A stretch of DNA of 64,000 bases from Onthophagus taurus (GCF_036711975.1 NC_091976.1:868001-932000); one strand, 5' to 3'. Shown: positions 45,629-57,500, counted from the stretch's first letter. The notes: generated from the sequence alone by a model not told the origin. A program made the numbers and translations.

Positions 45629-46250
45629 TTAATCGAAACACATAATTGAAACAGGTAAACGCGCTTCGCGGAGAAGTTTTTCTTTATTCATGTACTCAAT
45701 TTTGTAGTTGTTGCTTTTTGAGTCCATCATGATTGACTCCATGCACTTTTGTAGAGTCAAGAATACGTTATCTAATTTTTCTTTAGTTAATGCGCCGAAG
45801 GCATTTTCAACATAATCTATTAATTCATCCATAGTTTTTGGCGATATTTGATGCTGCAAAGACTGAATAGCATTGAAGAAGTCAAGGCCTAAAACATTCA
45901 AATCAGGACTATTCGGTGGCTATGATTTGAATTTAATACACCAACTATCTCTTGATCGATTGTTTTGCATTATCTTGTTGAACATAAGTTGTCTTGGCTT
46001 TATACGCTTTTGGAAATTTGGATCTAATGGCTGGTAAAACATTATCGATAATCATTTTTTTTTGTATTCTGCTGTGTTAATACACTCAATGTCTTTGGTC
46101 ACCATTTTTCTTCTTGTCCGGTTCTTGTTGATTCTTTTTGTAGGTTCTTTATAAACAAAAGACCAGGGTTCTATTTTGTCGTTGAAATACTGTTTCTTGT
46201 CATAGCGTGGTCTGGCCACTGCAGTCATGAACATAACTTTAGTTATGAAC
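45629..46250 (-). pseudogene. Plant-type mariner transposase, C-terminal half
   Basis: Minus-strand pieces read MFMTAVARPRYD…GKIEPWSFVYKEPTKR (46234-46052) and then LNVLGLDFFNAIQSLQHQ, MDELIDYVENAFGAL, FLTLQKCM and NNYKIEYMNKEKLL (45901-45629). This is the wording of Osmar/Soymar-type plant mariner transposases, including the (D)LNVLDLGFF block carrying the third catalytic Asp. Here the block begins at a frameshift. The middle of the protein is absent. Confidence 0.75.
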
Positions 46251-46689
46251 CGTTTGCTTTTACAGTGCCTTTCTGGTTCTGCTTCGTTCAGCGTGATGTA
46301 GTATGACCTTTTAACTTGCGATAAGTAAAACCACTTTTGGTCTATATACGGTTTGATTTAACCTTCGACAAACAGAACTCTAGTCTCGTTCTTTTGTTAT
46401 AGTTCGTTAGCAGTGGCTTCACTGTTGAGGATATTATTTTAAACTGTCATCCCTCTTTAACATCAAACTTCCTTGTAGCTTCACCAAAACACCGCGCTTT
46501 AATTTGCTGTCGGTTTTGTGTTGCAACAAAAACCGTAAAATTCGTACGTTAGTTAATACTTTGTTAGAAACACCGCATGTAGATTATATTAAATGGATAG
46601 AAACTCGTTAATTCTCCAAACTTTCCTTAACCCATAATCTTAGAGAAATGTATAGCATAATTTGGGACAGAGAGAGTAACACTTTGAAT

Positions 46690-46970
46690 TTGCCTTAAAA
46701 AAATTGTACAGTAATACCCCGTAGTTACGCGATAAGTGGGACTGACAGTAGCCGCGTAATTCGAAAATCGTGTAAGTCGAAATTGGTTCAAATTCGATGT
46801 CCGAATAGGCTATCTCCGAAACTATGAGTTAGAAAAAAAGTAGCTGACATGTCTCGATCTCTTTTTTTAAATAAATTCCAATGTTGAAATTCACAAAGCA
46901 TTATCGTTAGAAAAAAAATTCTGTTGGTACAGTCAGTGTTTTTTTTTACATCGTCCACATTTTGGTTATA
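46690..46970. repeat. Pogo-like end and fragment of mariner copy A/B family
   Basis: CAGTAATACCCCGTAGTTAC at about 46710 looks like a pogo/Tigger-type terminus, with a second GCGTAATTCGAAAATCG motif inside. From about 46790, GGTTCAAATTCGATGTCCGA and the following about 120 bp repeat the left arm of elements 753-1749 and 34104-36982. Only fragments remain. Confidence 0.45.
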
Positions 46971-46973
46971 CTG

Positions 46974-48090
46974 TCAATTCTCATTCCTTCTTGAATTTCC
47001 CGTCTCATTGTTAGTTCTATCTTCGGAATAATCCTTATAAGTCACGTGATTCATATATACATTTTCTCGTTCTGGGAGATTTCCTCGATTCTGTGGTACA
47101 AAATTAAATCTACGTGGTGATCCTCTGTTTTGATAGTCATTATTTTGGAACCTTGGTTGAGAATTTCTATATCCATAATTATTGAGTCCATTTCCATTTC
47201 TATTTCGAGAGTAATTACTATCATATCTATTATTACTACCGTAGTTTTTATCATTGTTATTATAGTTCGTATAGTTATTGTTATTGTAATTGTAGTTTCT
47301 TTGATTTTGCTCTGGTTTTTTATCGTAGTTGTAGTTATAGTTTGGTTTTGTATATCCATAGTTTATATTTTGATAATTTAAATTTCTTTCTTTTCTTTGG
47401 TTTTCCGTAAAATCGTCTAACCTTCTTAAAATCTCCATTAATTCATTCATGCTGGAAATATTTTGATAAACAAGTGCTACGTTATTTGCATTGACAAAAT
47501 GTTTGATTAAAATTTCTTCTATTTCCTTTTCTTCAAGACCCTGTATATATTTCCTACGGTTGCATACATCACACGCATTAATTTCCCTGGTTACTTTCCA
47601 ATTTTCGTTATATTTTAGATTTAATAGTTTTAATTTTTGTCGGTGTTGTTGGTTACTATTCCAAAACGGTTTCACAAATTCATTCTTAAAATCATCCAAG
47701 TTGTTGCATTTGTCCGCTACCATTTCGTACCATTCTAAAGCTTGCTCTTTTAAAGTTAGTTGAATAAAATTCAAAATTAATTTAGGATCGTCAATATCGA
47801 TAGTCTTATCAAGTCATCGGGTGTATCTTGTCCTTGGTACCCCTAAATTTGGGCCACATTTCTGGTTTTAAATATGATAATGTCGATGTAGAATCTAAGT
47901 TTGTCATATTACTTCTAGATTTCTTTATATCTTCGATTATTTTAATTACATTGTCGTAATCTTCACGTTCTTTTGTTTTTAAATTATCGAAATTTTGTTT
48001 ATTTAGATCTTGGTTAATTATGATATCTTTCTTTAATTTATATTGTTCTGCTTGTACACTATTTAAATTTTTATGTTTCTTCTTTTAAGG
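46974..48090 (-). pseudogene. Retrotransposon Gag-like protein remnant
   Basis: The frame 47774-46974 reads LKEQALEWYEMVADKCNNLD, FKNEFVKPFW and then a long Asn/Tyr/Arg-rich tail (NYNNNNYTNYNNNDKNYG). This is the layout of the retrotrans_gag type, with an RNA-binding basic tail and no zinc knuckle visible. Upstream, after a frameshift near 47800, the chain continues (MTNLDSTSTLSYLKPEMWPK) to about 48085. No protease, reverse transcriptase or long terminal repeat was seen, so it is a gag-only remnant. Confidence 0.65.
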
Positions 48091-48621
48091 GGGTATGCCA
48101 CTTTGAAGACCCGAAAATAATAGGTATTTTTAAAATTTTTTTGCAATCAGACGAAAGAAGTTTTCTAAAAACGGGTTGCAGGGTGTGAATAAGCCACTTT
48201 TCTAGTTTTTAATACATATTTTATTTATTAACAGTTATTAAAATTGCACTCGCTAGATGTCGGTAATGTTAGGCTTGCAAATCGTGCAGGGTCATACTGT
48301 GCGCAGGATTTCTCCTAACGCGTAAGTCGAATAATTAAAACTTGAATATGATTACTTTAGTAAACTCAAAAACTAGGGAATTACGTAGGATTTTTAAAAA
48401 ATATTCTTTTTTGACGAAATGGTAACGATTTGACAAGAAATGTCGTATTTATCGATAAAAAACGTACATAAAAATGCTTGTAAAACAGAGAATATGAGAC
48501 ATATCGAAAAACTGTTACGTACTTACCTAGAATAAGATAATACAAACTTTTGAAAAAAAAAAAACTTGAAAATCCGTTGAAAAATGTGGAAGTTATCGTG
48601 TGCACAAATTTGAAAAATGTA

Positions 48622-50934
48622 CCGTATTTTCTCGAATCTAATCCGCACCCTTTTTACAAATTTTATATGCTCTAAAATCAAATGCGGATTACAATCGAGT
48701 GCGGATTAGATTCGCAGTCGTATAGTTGCGATTTGGAAAATAGTAAAATAAAATCGCATTATAACAATAACGCTATTAAGGGTTTTAGAACGATATTTAC
48801 ATTTTTATGTATCATTTTCTGCCCATATTACGTCATCTTCGGATCTGTCCAAAGCAGTGGTTATACAAAACTTCTTAAATGATGTTATAATATTGTTTTC
48901 AGGGATCGTTTTCCATGTGTGTTCCTGGTCTACGACTCCATACTTGTTTTAACCATTCCATCATCAGCTTTTCCATTATTCATCCTTTTATTGTGCCCTA
49001 ACTAAGACGTCATTCGGGAAGTCTTTCGGATTTCAGAATGGTTTTTTTCTCAATATTAATAATGACAGCAATTTTTCCCTATCACTTGTTACTGCTAGCA
49101 TACTAATGTTATGCACAATTTTTTACAACCACTCGTTTCTAAGGAAATTGGGAGGCATATCCAGATATACTGCCATTTCGTCGGCATTCACAGTTTGAGA
49201 CAAATTGAAATTTTTTTGAAAATCATTTGGAGCTTTTGGGAAATTGTAGTTTGTCCAACCTTTGCTAGTATTAAAATTACAGAAAGAGTAATCGAATTAC
49301 AATTAAAGGACTATGTTACGGAATACAACCTTTTACCGCCTACACAGTCAGGTTTTAGAAAGCATTATGGCTGTAATACAGCTCTATCGAATATTGTGGA
49401 CGATGTCATACGAAGCACAGACCAAGGAAAATTGACTTTGATGTGTCTCTTAGATTATTCAAAGGCTTTTGATACTATCAATCATGACATGATGTATGCC
49501 ATGCTTCGCTACATTGGGTTTGATGATCTTGCATCGGGGTTCTTGCACAGTTACTTGACGGGCAGAATGCAGTGCGTGAAGGTGAATGGTCGCGTTTCAT
49601 CGTTTCTTTCGACAACGTCCGGTGTTCCTCGGGGTTCAATTTTGGGTCAACTGCTATACTCACTTTACACATCGCATTTTAACAGATACATAAAAAGTTG
49701 TAATCATCATTTCTACGCGGATGACACCCAGTTATATATATCTTTTCTGCCATCGGATGTCGATGATAGGCGTCACTGCCTTTGTATTAAAGCTGCTAAA
49801 ACAGAGCTGATTTTATTTGGGCCAAGAAAGGTGATAAGTGATAATACTGTTCGAGATCGGGTCAAGATAGTTGTCAACAATCAAGTATTGCCGCTGAAGA
49901 ATTGAAAATGTGGGTGAAAATGTGAGTGAAAAATTTGGGTGTCTTATTGGACGAAAATTTAAACTTTAATAAACACATCAATAAGTGCACTGCTTCCGCG
50001 TATGCTGCTCTTAAGCTGATTTATGGCGGTCGGTCGTTCCTCAATCGTAGAACAAGGGTGCTTTTGTGCGAGGCCTTGGTGTTAGCGCATTTTAATTATT
50101 GTGATACATTGTATGATCAGTGTATTTCGTATAGTAATACGAAAAAAATTCAGAAAATTCAAAATTCTTGCTTGCGCTTGATATTTGGGTTACGGGGACG
50201 TCAGCATGTTTCGCACAAATTAAAGGATTTGAGTTGGCTCAACATGAAAAACAGGCGCATACTTCATTCGGCGGTTTTGTTCTTTAATATAATTACTTTG
50301 AAGAAACCTCCATACTTGTTCAATAAAATAAAATTTCGTACCGATGTTCATACCTTGAATATTCGATTCAAGGGCACTCTTACCTCGCCGATACATCATC
50401 ACCAGCTATTTAAGAAATGCTTTTCATACCAAATAACACATATTCTTAATGATTTGCCATCAACTATAAAATGTTGCACTTCTTCAAGGTTGTTTCGTCA
50501 CAGAGTAAACGGCCGCTTGTCTCAAATTCAGAATCCATTGTAGGGCGACAGGGATCGGGCAGTTTACGCTTAGTAATTAATTATGATTTCACTATCGGAT
50601 CTTTTTCTTTTCGTTGTTCTTTTCTTTTTCTCTCTTGTGTATTTAGAATTAGTTTTATTAGGTTTGAGTGGAAGAGCAGGTGCTGTTACGGCTGCACCTG
50701 AACTCCGCCTAATTTGTGCTGGCTTAATTTATAATAATTTTATGTATATATGTATACTATGCATATTATTATATATTTATGGTTAACAACAAGCATCGCA
50801 TCATTTTGTTGTTGTCGAATTGCTCAGAGAAAGATGCGGATTACATTCGCACACAAAATTTTTTTACCATTATGCATTTTTAAAATCGGGGTGCGGATTA
50901 GATTCGAGTGCGGATAAGATTCGAGAAAATACGG
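48622..50934. mobile_element. Pogo/Tigger-like element with nested LINE
   Basis: Terminus CCGTATTTTCTCGAATCTAA (48622) and the inverse GATTCGAGAAAATACGG (to 50934), flanked by TA. The motif GTGCGGATTAGATTCGAGTG is repeated near both ends. Such CGAAT/CCGCAC termini are typical of pogo-group elements. On the minus strand, 48985-48899, a fragment reads EKLMMEWLKQVWSRRPG, matching the pogo DDE domain. The rest was replaced by the LINE at about 49270-50800. Confidence 0.68.
49270..50543 (+). pseudogene. CR1/Jockey-group LINE reverse transcriptase, 5'-truncated
   Basis: From about 49270 the frame reads ITERVIELQLKDYVTEYN, LPPTQSGFRK, LLDYSKAFDTINHDMM, SGVPRGSILGQLLYSLY and HHFYADDTQLYISF (catalytic YADD). 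A deletion then joins CIKAAKTELILFGPRK, and a stop and frameshift near 49910 precede KNLGVLLDENLNFNKHI, LVLAHFNYCDTLYDQCI and WLNMKNRRIL to a stop at 50543. It is related to the LINEs at 33990-41365 and 35040-36072. Upstream endonuclease is missing. Confidence 0.85.
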
Positions 50935-51029
50935 TAGTTTCCAGAAAAACGCGTTTAAAGTTTTCGAATGTAAAAAATTGTATATTTTTTCTAGATACAT
51001 CTAATCAGCGATTCCTGCACCATACAGCT

Positions 51030-53545
51030 GTCATTCCTGAAGCTTATTTTCATCTTCTGCAGCTTTTCTGTCTGACAGTAGGCTTCTACGAGCTTCTTTA
51101 ACCTCAGCAGTCATGGAGCGTTCAGCGCGAGCAATGCGATTTAAATCCGTTTCATGACAAAAGTCAAAGCACGATCTTCCGGTTGTTAATTTCAGTGCTT
51201 GCGTCATTTCCATAATGCTTGTAAGACCGTTATTAAAATTGCAAGCAGCTATATCAGACGCAATGTCAACCACTTTCTTGCCATTACGAATAGTTTTTGA
51301 TGCGATAGATCATACGGCGTTGTAACTTTCATTGCTGTTTTGCGTATATCTCCCTAAACATCTTATGAAAAGATCTTCTCTTGGTAGTTCTTCATACACA
51401 GGTTTCACTGCGTTGAAAACATCATTGCCGATTACTGGCTTGTGAGTGTACTCATCGATTTCTGACAAAGCGTACGCTATTTTCCAGGAACACCACGAGT
51501 CAGCACCAAGTGGACAATTGTCATGTTGAAATTTTATGATACAAAGTAGCCCAGATCTCTTTTTTCATGTCCTTCACGGAATCGGAAATTTCTGCGAATA
51601 GCCAATCCATAATATAAGGAAAGTTCATCAATTAATTTGCCTTTGCCTCCTAATCTCAAGCCAATAAATACAGTTGAATTAAAAGGAATATTGAATGAGA
51701 TAAAGGGTGGCAATTCTGAAGATGACATAAGTAAGCAGGTTATTCAAATAGGTGGTGATTTGATAATAAATCAACTTTTACTGATCGTGAACTCTTCTAT
51801 AAGAGACTGTGTTTTTCCTAAGATCTGGAAGAAGACTACAATAATTCCAGTAGCAAAAATTAAAAATTCGAGAAAATGCGAAAATCAAAGACCTGTCAAT
51901 ACAATTTTGTTATCAGCTAAAATTATGGAAAAAGTGGTCTATAAACAGTTGAAGGATTTTATTTCTTGCAATGAGGTGCTCTCTGACTATCAGTCGGGGT
52001 TCCGGAACGGCCATTCTTGTGAGACTGCATTACAACTGATTATATCCAAATGGAAATATGTATTGGATACACGAAACAAGATTATATTGACTGTCTTTTT
52101 AGATTTCAAACGAGCCTTCGAAACGGTAGATAGAGAACGTTTGCTACATAAGCTACAATGTATTGGAGTTGGAAGTAGGACAATTATGTGGTTTAGAAGC
52201 TACCTTAACGATCGAGTTCAACAGGTAAAATTTGGGGATGTGCTATCTACAGAAATAGAAACAACTTATGGAGTTCCACAAGGAACGGTACTAGGTCCGT
52301 TACTGTTTATTATATACATCAACGACATCGTATCCGTCTGTAATGGTGAGGCCCTAATAAATCTTTTTGCTGACGACACACTTATAGCAGTTGAAGACAG
52401 CAGCATCGATTTAGCTACAGATAAAATGAATGTGATCATGCGTAACTTGGAAAAATGGCTAATAGTTAATAAAGTAATTGTGAACACGGGTAAAACTAAA
52501 GCTATGGTTCTCGGTCAGTGCGGAATTAATTGTTTTAATGAGGTTTCTTTAAATACTGATGTGATTGAGTATGTAAATATTATAAAATACCTAGGAGTAT
52601 TTATTGATAAAGATCTCAAATTTAAATACCATATCGCAAATGTTATTGATAATGTTAAAGATAAAGTGAATTACTTTTGTAGAATTTGTAGGTTGTTATC
52701 TGTAAACGTTCGAATTGTGGTGTATAAGTCATTAATTAGCCCAATTTTTGAGTGTTATCCTACAATTGTTTATTATGCTGGGGAATCGGAAATGCAAAAT
52801 TTACACATCATACAAAATAGGGCCATGCGAGCGATTTTGGGTTGTAATATGTTTACTAGAATTAATGATATGTTGGACGCATTATGTTTTTATTCTGTGA
52901 AAGAGAGATTGTATATGTTAAATATGTGTTTTGTATATAAATTGGTTAATAATTTGTTACCTCGATATTTGCAAGTGAGAAAAGTATCCGACATACATAC
53001 CTATAACACAAGATCTCGCAACAGTTTGTATATTAGACGGGTCAGTCATTCATATTCGCAGGATTGTTTATTTTTTAGGGGGTTTATTTTGTTTAATAAT
53101 TTAGACAACGAAATTAGAAGTCAAACAACTATTTCAGCATTTAAGAAGAAATTGTTGGAAACCATTAGAAGTGGGAGAATAATATTATGATTGTAAACTT
53201 TATTCCATTATTCCATTTCTTGCTTTTTTTTTTTGGTTGTATATATATATGTATCTACATATTTAATAAAAAAAAATATATATTATTATTATCTGCGGGT
53301 GTTTCTTTTTAGATTTCGTAACCGTGTGCCCTTTCCTTTCTGAACGTGATCGACGCATTCTTTTTTGGTTACTATTACACTGTCATAGGGCTGAGCGTCA
53401 TAATACCTTTGAAGGTTTTGCTGTCTCCGTCTCCTATGTACAAACAGTACTTCAAATTATGTTTTTCTTCGGATCGTTGAAACATCTCTACGACGGAGTC
53501 CACTTCCATTTTTCCTTCAATAGCGTTTTTGAAAAATGATCTTTT
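51030..53545 (-). pseudogene. Mutator-like transposase remnant, split by a LINE
   Basis: On the minus strand, 53540-53296 gives (with frameshifts) KTFKGIMTLSP, a QKRMGTRLRNLKK-like phrase, and then the chain stops at the LINE. It resumes at 51655 with GGKGKLIDELSLYYGLAIRR, HDNCPLGADSWCSW, RCLGRYTQNSNESYNAV, FNNGLTSIMEMTQALKLTTG and a charged tail. This wording is that of the widespread arthropod family with a Mutator-like (PF20700-type) domain. Several stops are present. A peptide at about 54182-54060 (MAYKKKRNYKRSRLNRLLG) may be its N-terminus. Confidence 0.65.
51658..53190 (+). CDS. LINE reverse transcriptase ORF, 5'-truncated, uninterrupted
   Basis: About 510 residues are open without stop. 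Recognisable blocks: LKPINTVELKGILNEIKGG, IPVAKIKNSRKCENQRPVNT, SDYQSGFRNGHSCETALQLI, VFLDFKRAFETVDRERLL, YGVPQGTVLGPLLFIIYIND and NLFADDTLIAVE, then IIKYLGVFIDKDLKFKYHI and the tail (HIIQNRAMRAILGC, TYNTRSRNSLYI). The catalytic motif is FADD instead of the usual YADD. The 3' end has a TA/AAT-rich tail at about 53235-53292. The endonuclease is missing because the copy is 5'-truncated. It inserted into the Mutator-like transposase. Likely the youngest LINE here, since it is unbroken. Confidence 0.88.
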   Translation, partial: KPINTVELKGILNEIKGGNSEDDISKQVIQIGGDLIINQLLLIVNSSIRDCVFPKIWKKTTIIPVAKIKNSRKCENQRPVNTILLSAKIMEKVVYKQLKDFISCNEVLSDYQSGFRNGHSCETALQLIISKWKYVLDTRNKIILTVFLDFKRAFETVDRERLLHKLQCIGVGSRTIMWFRSYLNDRVQQVKFGDVLSTEIETTYGVPQGTVLGPLLFIIYINDIVSVCNGEALINLFADDTLIAVEDSSIDLATDKMNVIMRNLEKWLIVNKVIVNTGKTKAMVLGQCGINCFNEVSLNTDVIEYVNIIKYLGVFIDKDLKFKYHIANVIDNVKDKVNYFCRICRLLSVNVRIVVYKSLISPIFECYPTIVYYAGESEMQNLHIIQNRAMRAILGCNMFTRINDMLDALCFYSVKERLYMLNMCFVYKLVNNLLPRYLQVRKVSDIHTYNTRSRNSLYIRRVSHSYSQDCLFFRGFILFNNLDNEIRSQTTISAFKKKLLETIRSGRIIL

Positions 53546-53559
53546 ATGTTTTTTTTAAC

Positions 53560-55149
53560 TTTTTTGTACAACAAGGTCAAAATACCTGCATATACAATGG
53601 ATAAAAAATGAAACAAAAAGTGGTTACAGAAATCTTAGAATTTCCGGTAAGGTGTGTTACGAAAATCATTTTTTTTAGACAGAAAAACATTCCGCAAATG
53701 TTTTCTGTCAAGGGATTCTCATTCTAGACAGTATAAAGAACACTTTTAAGCAAAAAAAAAAATCGAATTTGATACGTTGTCTTTCGTTAGTAGTTTATAA
53801 TAGTTTTCTACTATTAATGTTCTATTTTCTCCAGTTAGTTTCTTATTTTTGTCTCTCATTCGTTTGCTTCAGTTTTGAAGGCAACACTGTTCCTACGGAT
53901 TTGCTTTTTATCCAAAATAATATATATTCACTGCTTGTTTTATTCATTATATTAACAATGCTGGCCCAGTTAACAAAATAAACAAACGTTTTGCACAAAG
54001 TAACCTAGCGAAAGCTCATACTCCAATAAATCAGCTGACGTCCATCACATATTTAGACGCAAATAAGAAAACAGCTCCAGCTGTAATTTGTAGCATCAAC
54101 AGACAACTTTGCAGCTGGACGGTTTTGACCTAAAAGACGGTTCAGGCGACTCCGTTTATAGTTGCGTTTCTTCTTATAAGCCATGGAACTGTTTGTTTCT
54201 TATTCCAAAAGATTCGGCATTCTAAAAAATTATACTCGAAAAAGTGTGGAGCTGAAATTGCAAATTCCTCGATTGTTGCAACACCTTATGAAGGACCTAA
54301 TTTTATTTCTACACCTTGCTTTTTATTAATAAGTCCTGATAAAAAAGTTCGTAAAACATAAAATCTTCATATGACAATTATTTTTCTTTCAGATTTATCT
54401 TAGAAACCACAGTATAAAGGTTGATTATAATTTTTGATAAGTCTTTTTGTGCACTTTCAAATTTTAATGACATAGTATTATTAAAACCATGTGCTGAAAT
54501 ATATTCGAAACGTTTATCCCTGAATGAACACATCTATATACTTTCTAATCTTCCCATATTTGTGGTATTTTGTTGTATCGAATGCTTTTGGAATTTTTCC
54601 CATAAAAATCACGTAATATCTTATACAAGTTAGATAACTTTTCAATGTTATTTTATCGCCGTAAAGACGGGTATCAAATTTTGATCAACTAGTTTTATCT
54701 CTTCCGCTATTTCGTCGTGTACTTCGTTAATTATTTGCAATAAATCCCGTACATTGTCAATGCTAAAGGTTAGGTGGACAAGTAATACCGAATTTAAATC
54801 TAAATTGTACTTAAAGCATTAAAGAACATAAATTTTTAATTTGGTGTTGGTATTTTCTTTGTTTCAAAGTCGACCCTTGTTTCTCGGCTGGTACAGCTCT
54901 GTACGAGTTCCTCATATACCATGATTTGAATTAGTATTCCAATTAAGTTACTTTTATTTAAGGTTGCGTGTGCTTAGAATTTTGTATTGTTGAAATAAAT
55001 AAATAAATTTTTCCTTTTTGTCTCATGCAATTATTATTGAATACGGTTCTGTAATATTTTCCTTTCCGATACACACTCACGCAATTCCACACTAGAAGAA
55101 GGAACGGAGAAGTCCGAAAAAGAGAAGAAGATGAGAAGATATGAGATAT
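53560..55149. other. Intergenic, mostly featureless
   Basis: Contains a possible N-terminal piece of the Mutator-like transposase on minus (about 54182-54060) and an (AAAT)n run near 54995 that could be a LINE tail. The remainder shows nothing I can name. Confidence 0.35.
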
Positions 55150-55500
55150 GCGTATCTGTCGTAGAGCGACTCCAAATTACTATTTATTAATGAATTTAAG
55201 AGGACCGCCGCCGTGGAAATATCACTTTACACTTTATTACGGCCTTTATAATCGGCATTAATATTATGATTGCGTTCGTCGCGATCGTTCTCGCTCCCGG
55301 TTTTCTACCTTCGTCTCCGTCGTTGCATTGCTTGCTCCCGAGTTGAGTATTACTGGGACCGATCCGAATAAATCCGATTTAATTGCGCGTCTGGGACGGT
55401 GGTAATTCCAATTAGGGATCACTTGGTTACGAATCGTTAACCAAACATAGCGGACAGGGATTTATTGATGAAAAAGGAAGGAGTTACTTAGTTTAACATG
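55150..55500. other. Non-repetitive, GC-richer intergenic block
   Basis: This stretch stands out from its AT-rich surroundings: GAGGACCGCCGCCGTGGAAA, ATTGCGTTCGTCGCGATCGT and AATTGCGCGTCTGGGACGGT. It has no long frame, no inverted repeats and no resemblance to the transposons here. It could be conserved non-coding (regulatory) DNA or the edge of an unknown repeat. Confidence 0.25.
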
Positions 55501-56066
55501 GAAAAAGTAACACGGTAAACGGTGGGGTATATGAAAGACGAGAAGGACTTTGAGTGGAACAAGGACAGAAACGAAAATAAGAATAAGAAGGAATTAATTT
55601 ATTATGAATTTAATCCGACTTACACTAATTCTTATTTGGTTTAATGGAATAATAATTATAGAAATAATTTATCAGTAATTTTTGATAGTTATTAAATAGA
55701 TCATAAATGATAACTACGAAAATTGTGGGAAATTTTCGAGATGCTCAACATCTAATCATTAGAAGTCCAAGGCCTTTGCTTTGTAGAAATAAAATGCAGA
55801 ATGTTTGGCCATAAATCCAGTATTACAATAAACTACCGTATCTTTAAGATACCTTATCTTCTATCATAGAATTAACTACAACTACAAGAGATTCATCTAT
55901 GGCGTGTCGAATCTCGCATATAAGATCACCTTATGCCAAATGAAGCTCCAAGAGTTAAGTATCATACCAAGGAAGATTTGCCTGAAAATTGGGAATAAGA
56001 GAAAATTAGTTTCGGCCTCATTAATTTCTCATAAGAGTTCCAAAGAGCTATTCCACATCCAAACGT

Positions 56067-56285
56067 TTAAGCCTTGTTTTGTCTAGAACACCTTCTTACT
56101 TTAGATACTGGCTGACATCCCATATATGTTGAAACGATTCTTACAAACATATTATCGTACAAATACAGAACTACAGAACTAACATCGACACCGTCAATGT
56201 TTGCAACTTTCTCAGCAAATCCACGCCTTCCTCGCTTTTTCAATTCCGATTCCTTATGTCTTTGGCAATTGAAACCAATTATCAA
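56067..56285 (-). pseudogene. piggyBac-like transposase, C-terminal piece
   Basis: The frame contains ESELKKRGRRGFAEKVANID, then VVLYLYDNMFVRIVSTYMG and PVSKVRRCSR. In piggyBac (PGBD-type) proteins the same order occurs: a KxxGRG block, a W-DNK-V-L-ST-G block and P----R-dr. The conserved third-Asp segment reads YDNMFV here. Short and isolated. Confidence 0.5.
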
Positions 56286-56999
56286 AAAATAGTTTATAAT
56301 TTTAGTTTCTGGGTATCGTGTCTGCCAGCTTGAGAATTACTTTACTACTTGCTCCAAGAAAAGATTGGTGGGCTAGACGTTCAATAGCTCCAGTATAAAT
56401 ATAAAAATTGCTTAAAAAGTATGTATGTATAAGTGAGCCAAAAATCATATCGCATCTAGGTGGCTCAAAGAATCGGGTGTTATGGCAGCAACTTTTAAAT
56501 CTATAATAGAGATACAGAAGGATATCATTGAGCTGATCGACATTTCCACCACAAGCCAGGTGAAAGAGAATATAAAGAATATCATTTCAAGAACAATATT
56601 ATGTGGAGTTCACTCTTTGTGGGAAGGAATTTCAGTCGGAAATCTTTTCATTCCAAGATCACTTCAAATTCTGTTCCGGTAATGCAAAGTATATACTTCA
56701 GTTCATGTCCAAAATGAACTAATTGTTCTGTGACCAGGTAAGAAAACAAATTATCCATAAAATGTGCCACAAAAATGTCTGGCGTATCAGAAAGAGAGCA
56801 TACGTCCGGTGGCGTTTAGGACGTTATCAAAAACTTCTTAGATCGCACATCTAATTGTAAGACGAATTTGTAAGATTTCAACAATAAGAAGAACTTGACG
56901 GCGAAACGGTAAGCATGGCGATCCTAAAAGAACTATCTAATTTTGTATTGAACATGGATAAATTGGTATGTCTTAGGTTTGATGAATGAAGCACCCTCA

Positions 57000-57500
57000 A
57001 AGAAGATAGACTTTCTTTCATTTTAAATCAGACAGACTGAATTTAAAGATTAATAATTTGATTCGAGATATTCAATATTGCACTTCAAGTATTGCATGAT
57101 TTTAACAAAAAAGAATTTAAGATGGCAATTTTAAAGAATGAAACAGAACGAAGACGTGACAAAGTTTTTAAAAAAGTGATAAATAACACATCTTTAACAA
57201 GAGGCCGAATTTGTGATTCATCAAACCGCCTTTATCTTTCCAAGTGACAGGCTAAAAGACAGAAGAAGTTCTTTTTGACTCTTTGACGAAGACATCCAAC
57301 GAAGAAATAAAGGCGTTTTTTGGGTTACTTATTTTGGCAGAGACTGCAAAATCTGGCCATAACAGCCTGAAGCAATGGAACGCAAAGATGGAAATTGAGG
57401 TGTTTCAAACTACAATGAGCTTGCGAAGGTTCTATTTATTGTTAGAGTGACGTTTATTGTTAGTTATTGCGAGATTTGACGACATCAAAACAAGGAAGGA
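57000..57500 (+). pseudogene. piggyBac-like transposase, N-terminal half piece
   Basis: TSNEEIKAFFGLLILAETAK, SGHNSLKQWNA and FQTTMSLRRFYLLLE (57290-57450) match the N-terminal conserved region of piggyBac transposases (T--EI-AF-GLLI-G—K, FR-TMS--RF). The upstream part is frameshifted and the catalytic domain is absent. Confidence 0.65.

Larger units (their letters stand above)
44234..46676 (-). mobile_element. Stowaway-like mariner element, host of two nested elements
   Basis: Left terminus CTCCCTCTGTCCCAAATT and right terminus the inverse of CTCTCTCTGTCCCAAATT, flanked by TA (44232-44233 and 46677-46678). This terminus is close to the CTCCCTCCGTCCCA of plant Stowaway MITEs and their mariner partners. 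It encloses, on the minus strand, a transposase pseudogene. It has been interrupted by the unit at 44334-45539. Confidence 0.82.

Noticed and set aside
47130..47381. Ile/Val/Ser-rich frame on plus opposite the Gag-like gene
   Set aside because: It is the complement of the Asn/Tyr codon-rich Gag tail; composition alone explains it. The Ile/Thr-rich minus frame at 47359-47051 is a frame-shifted shadow of the same tail.
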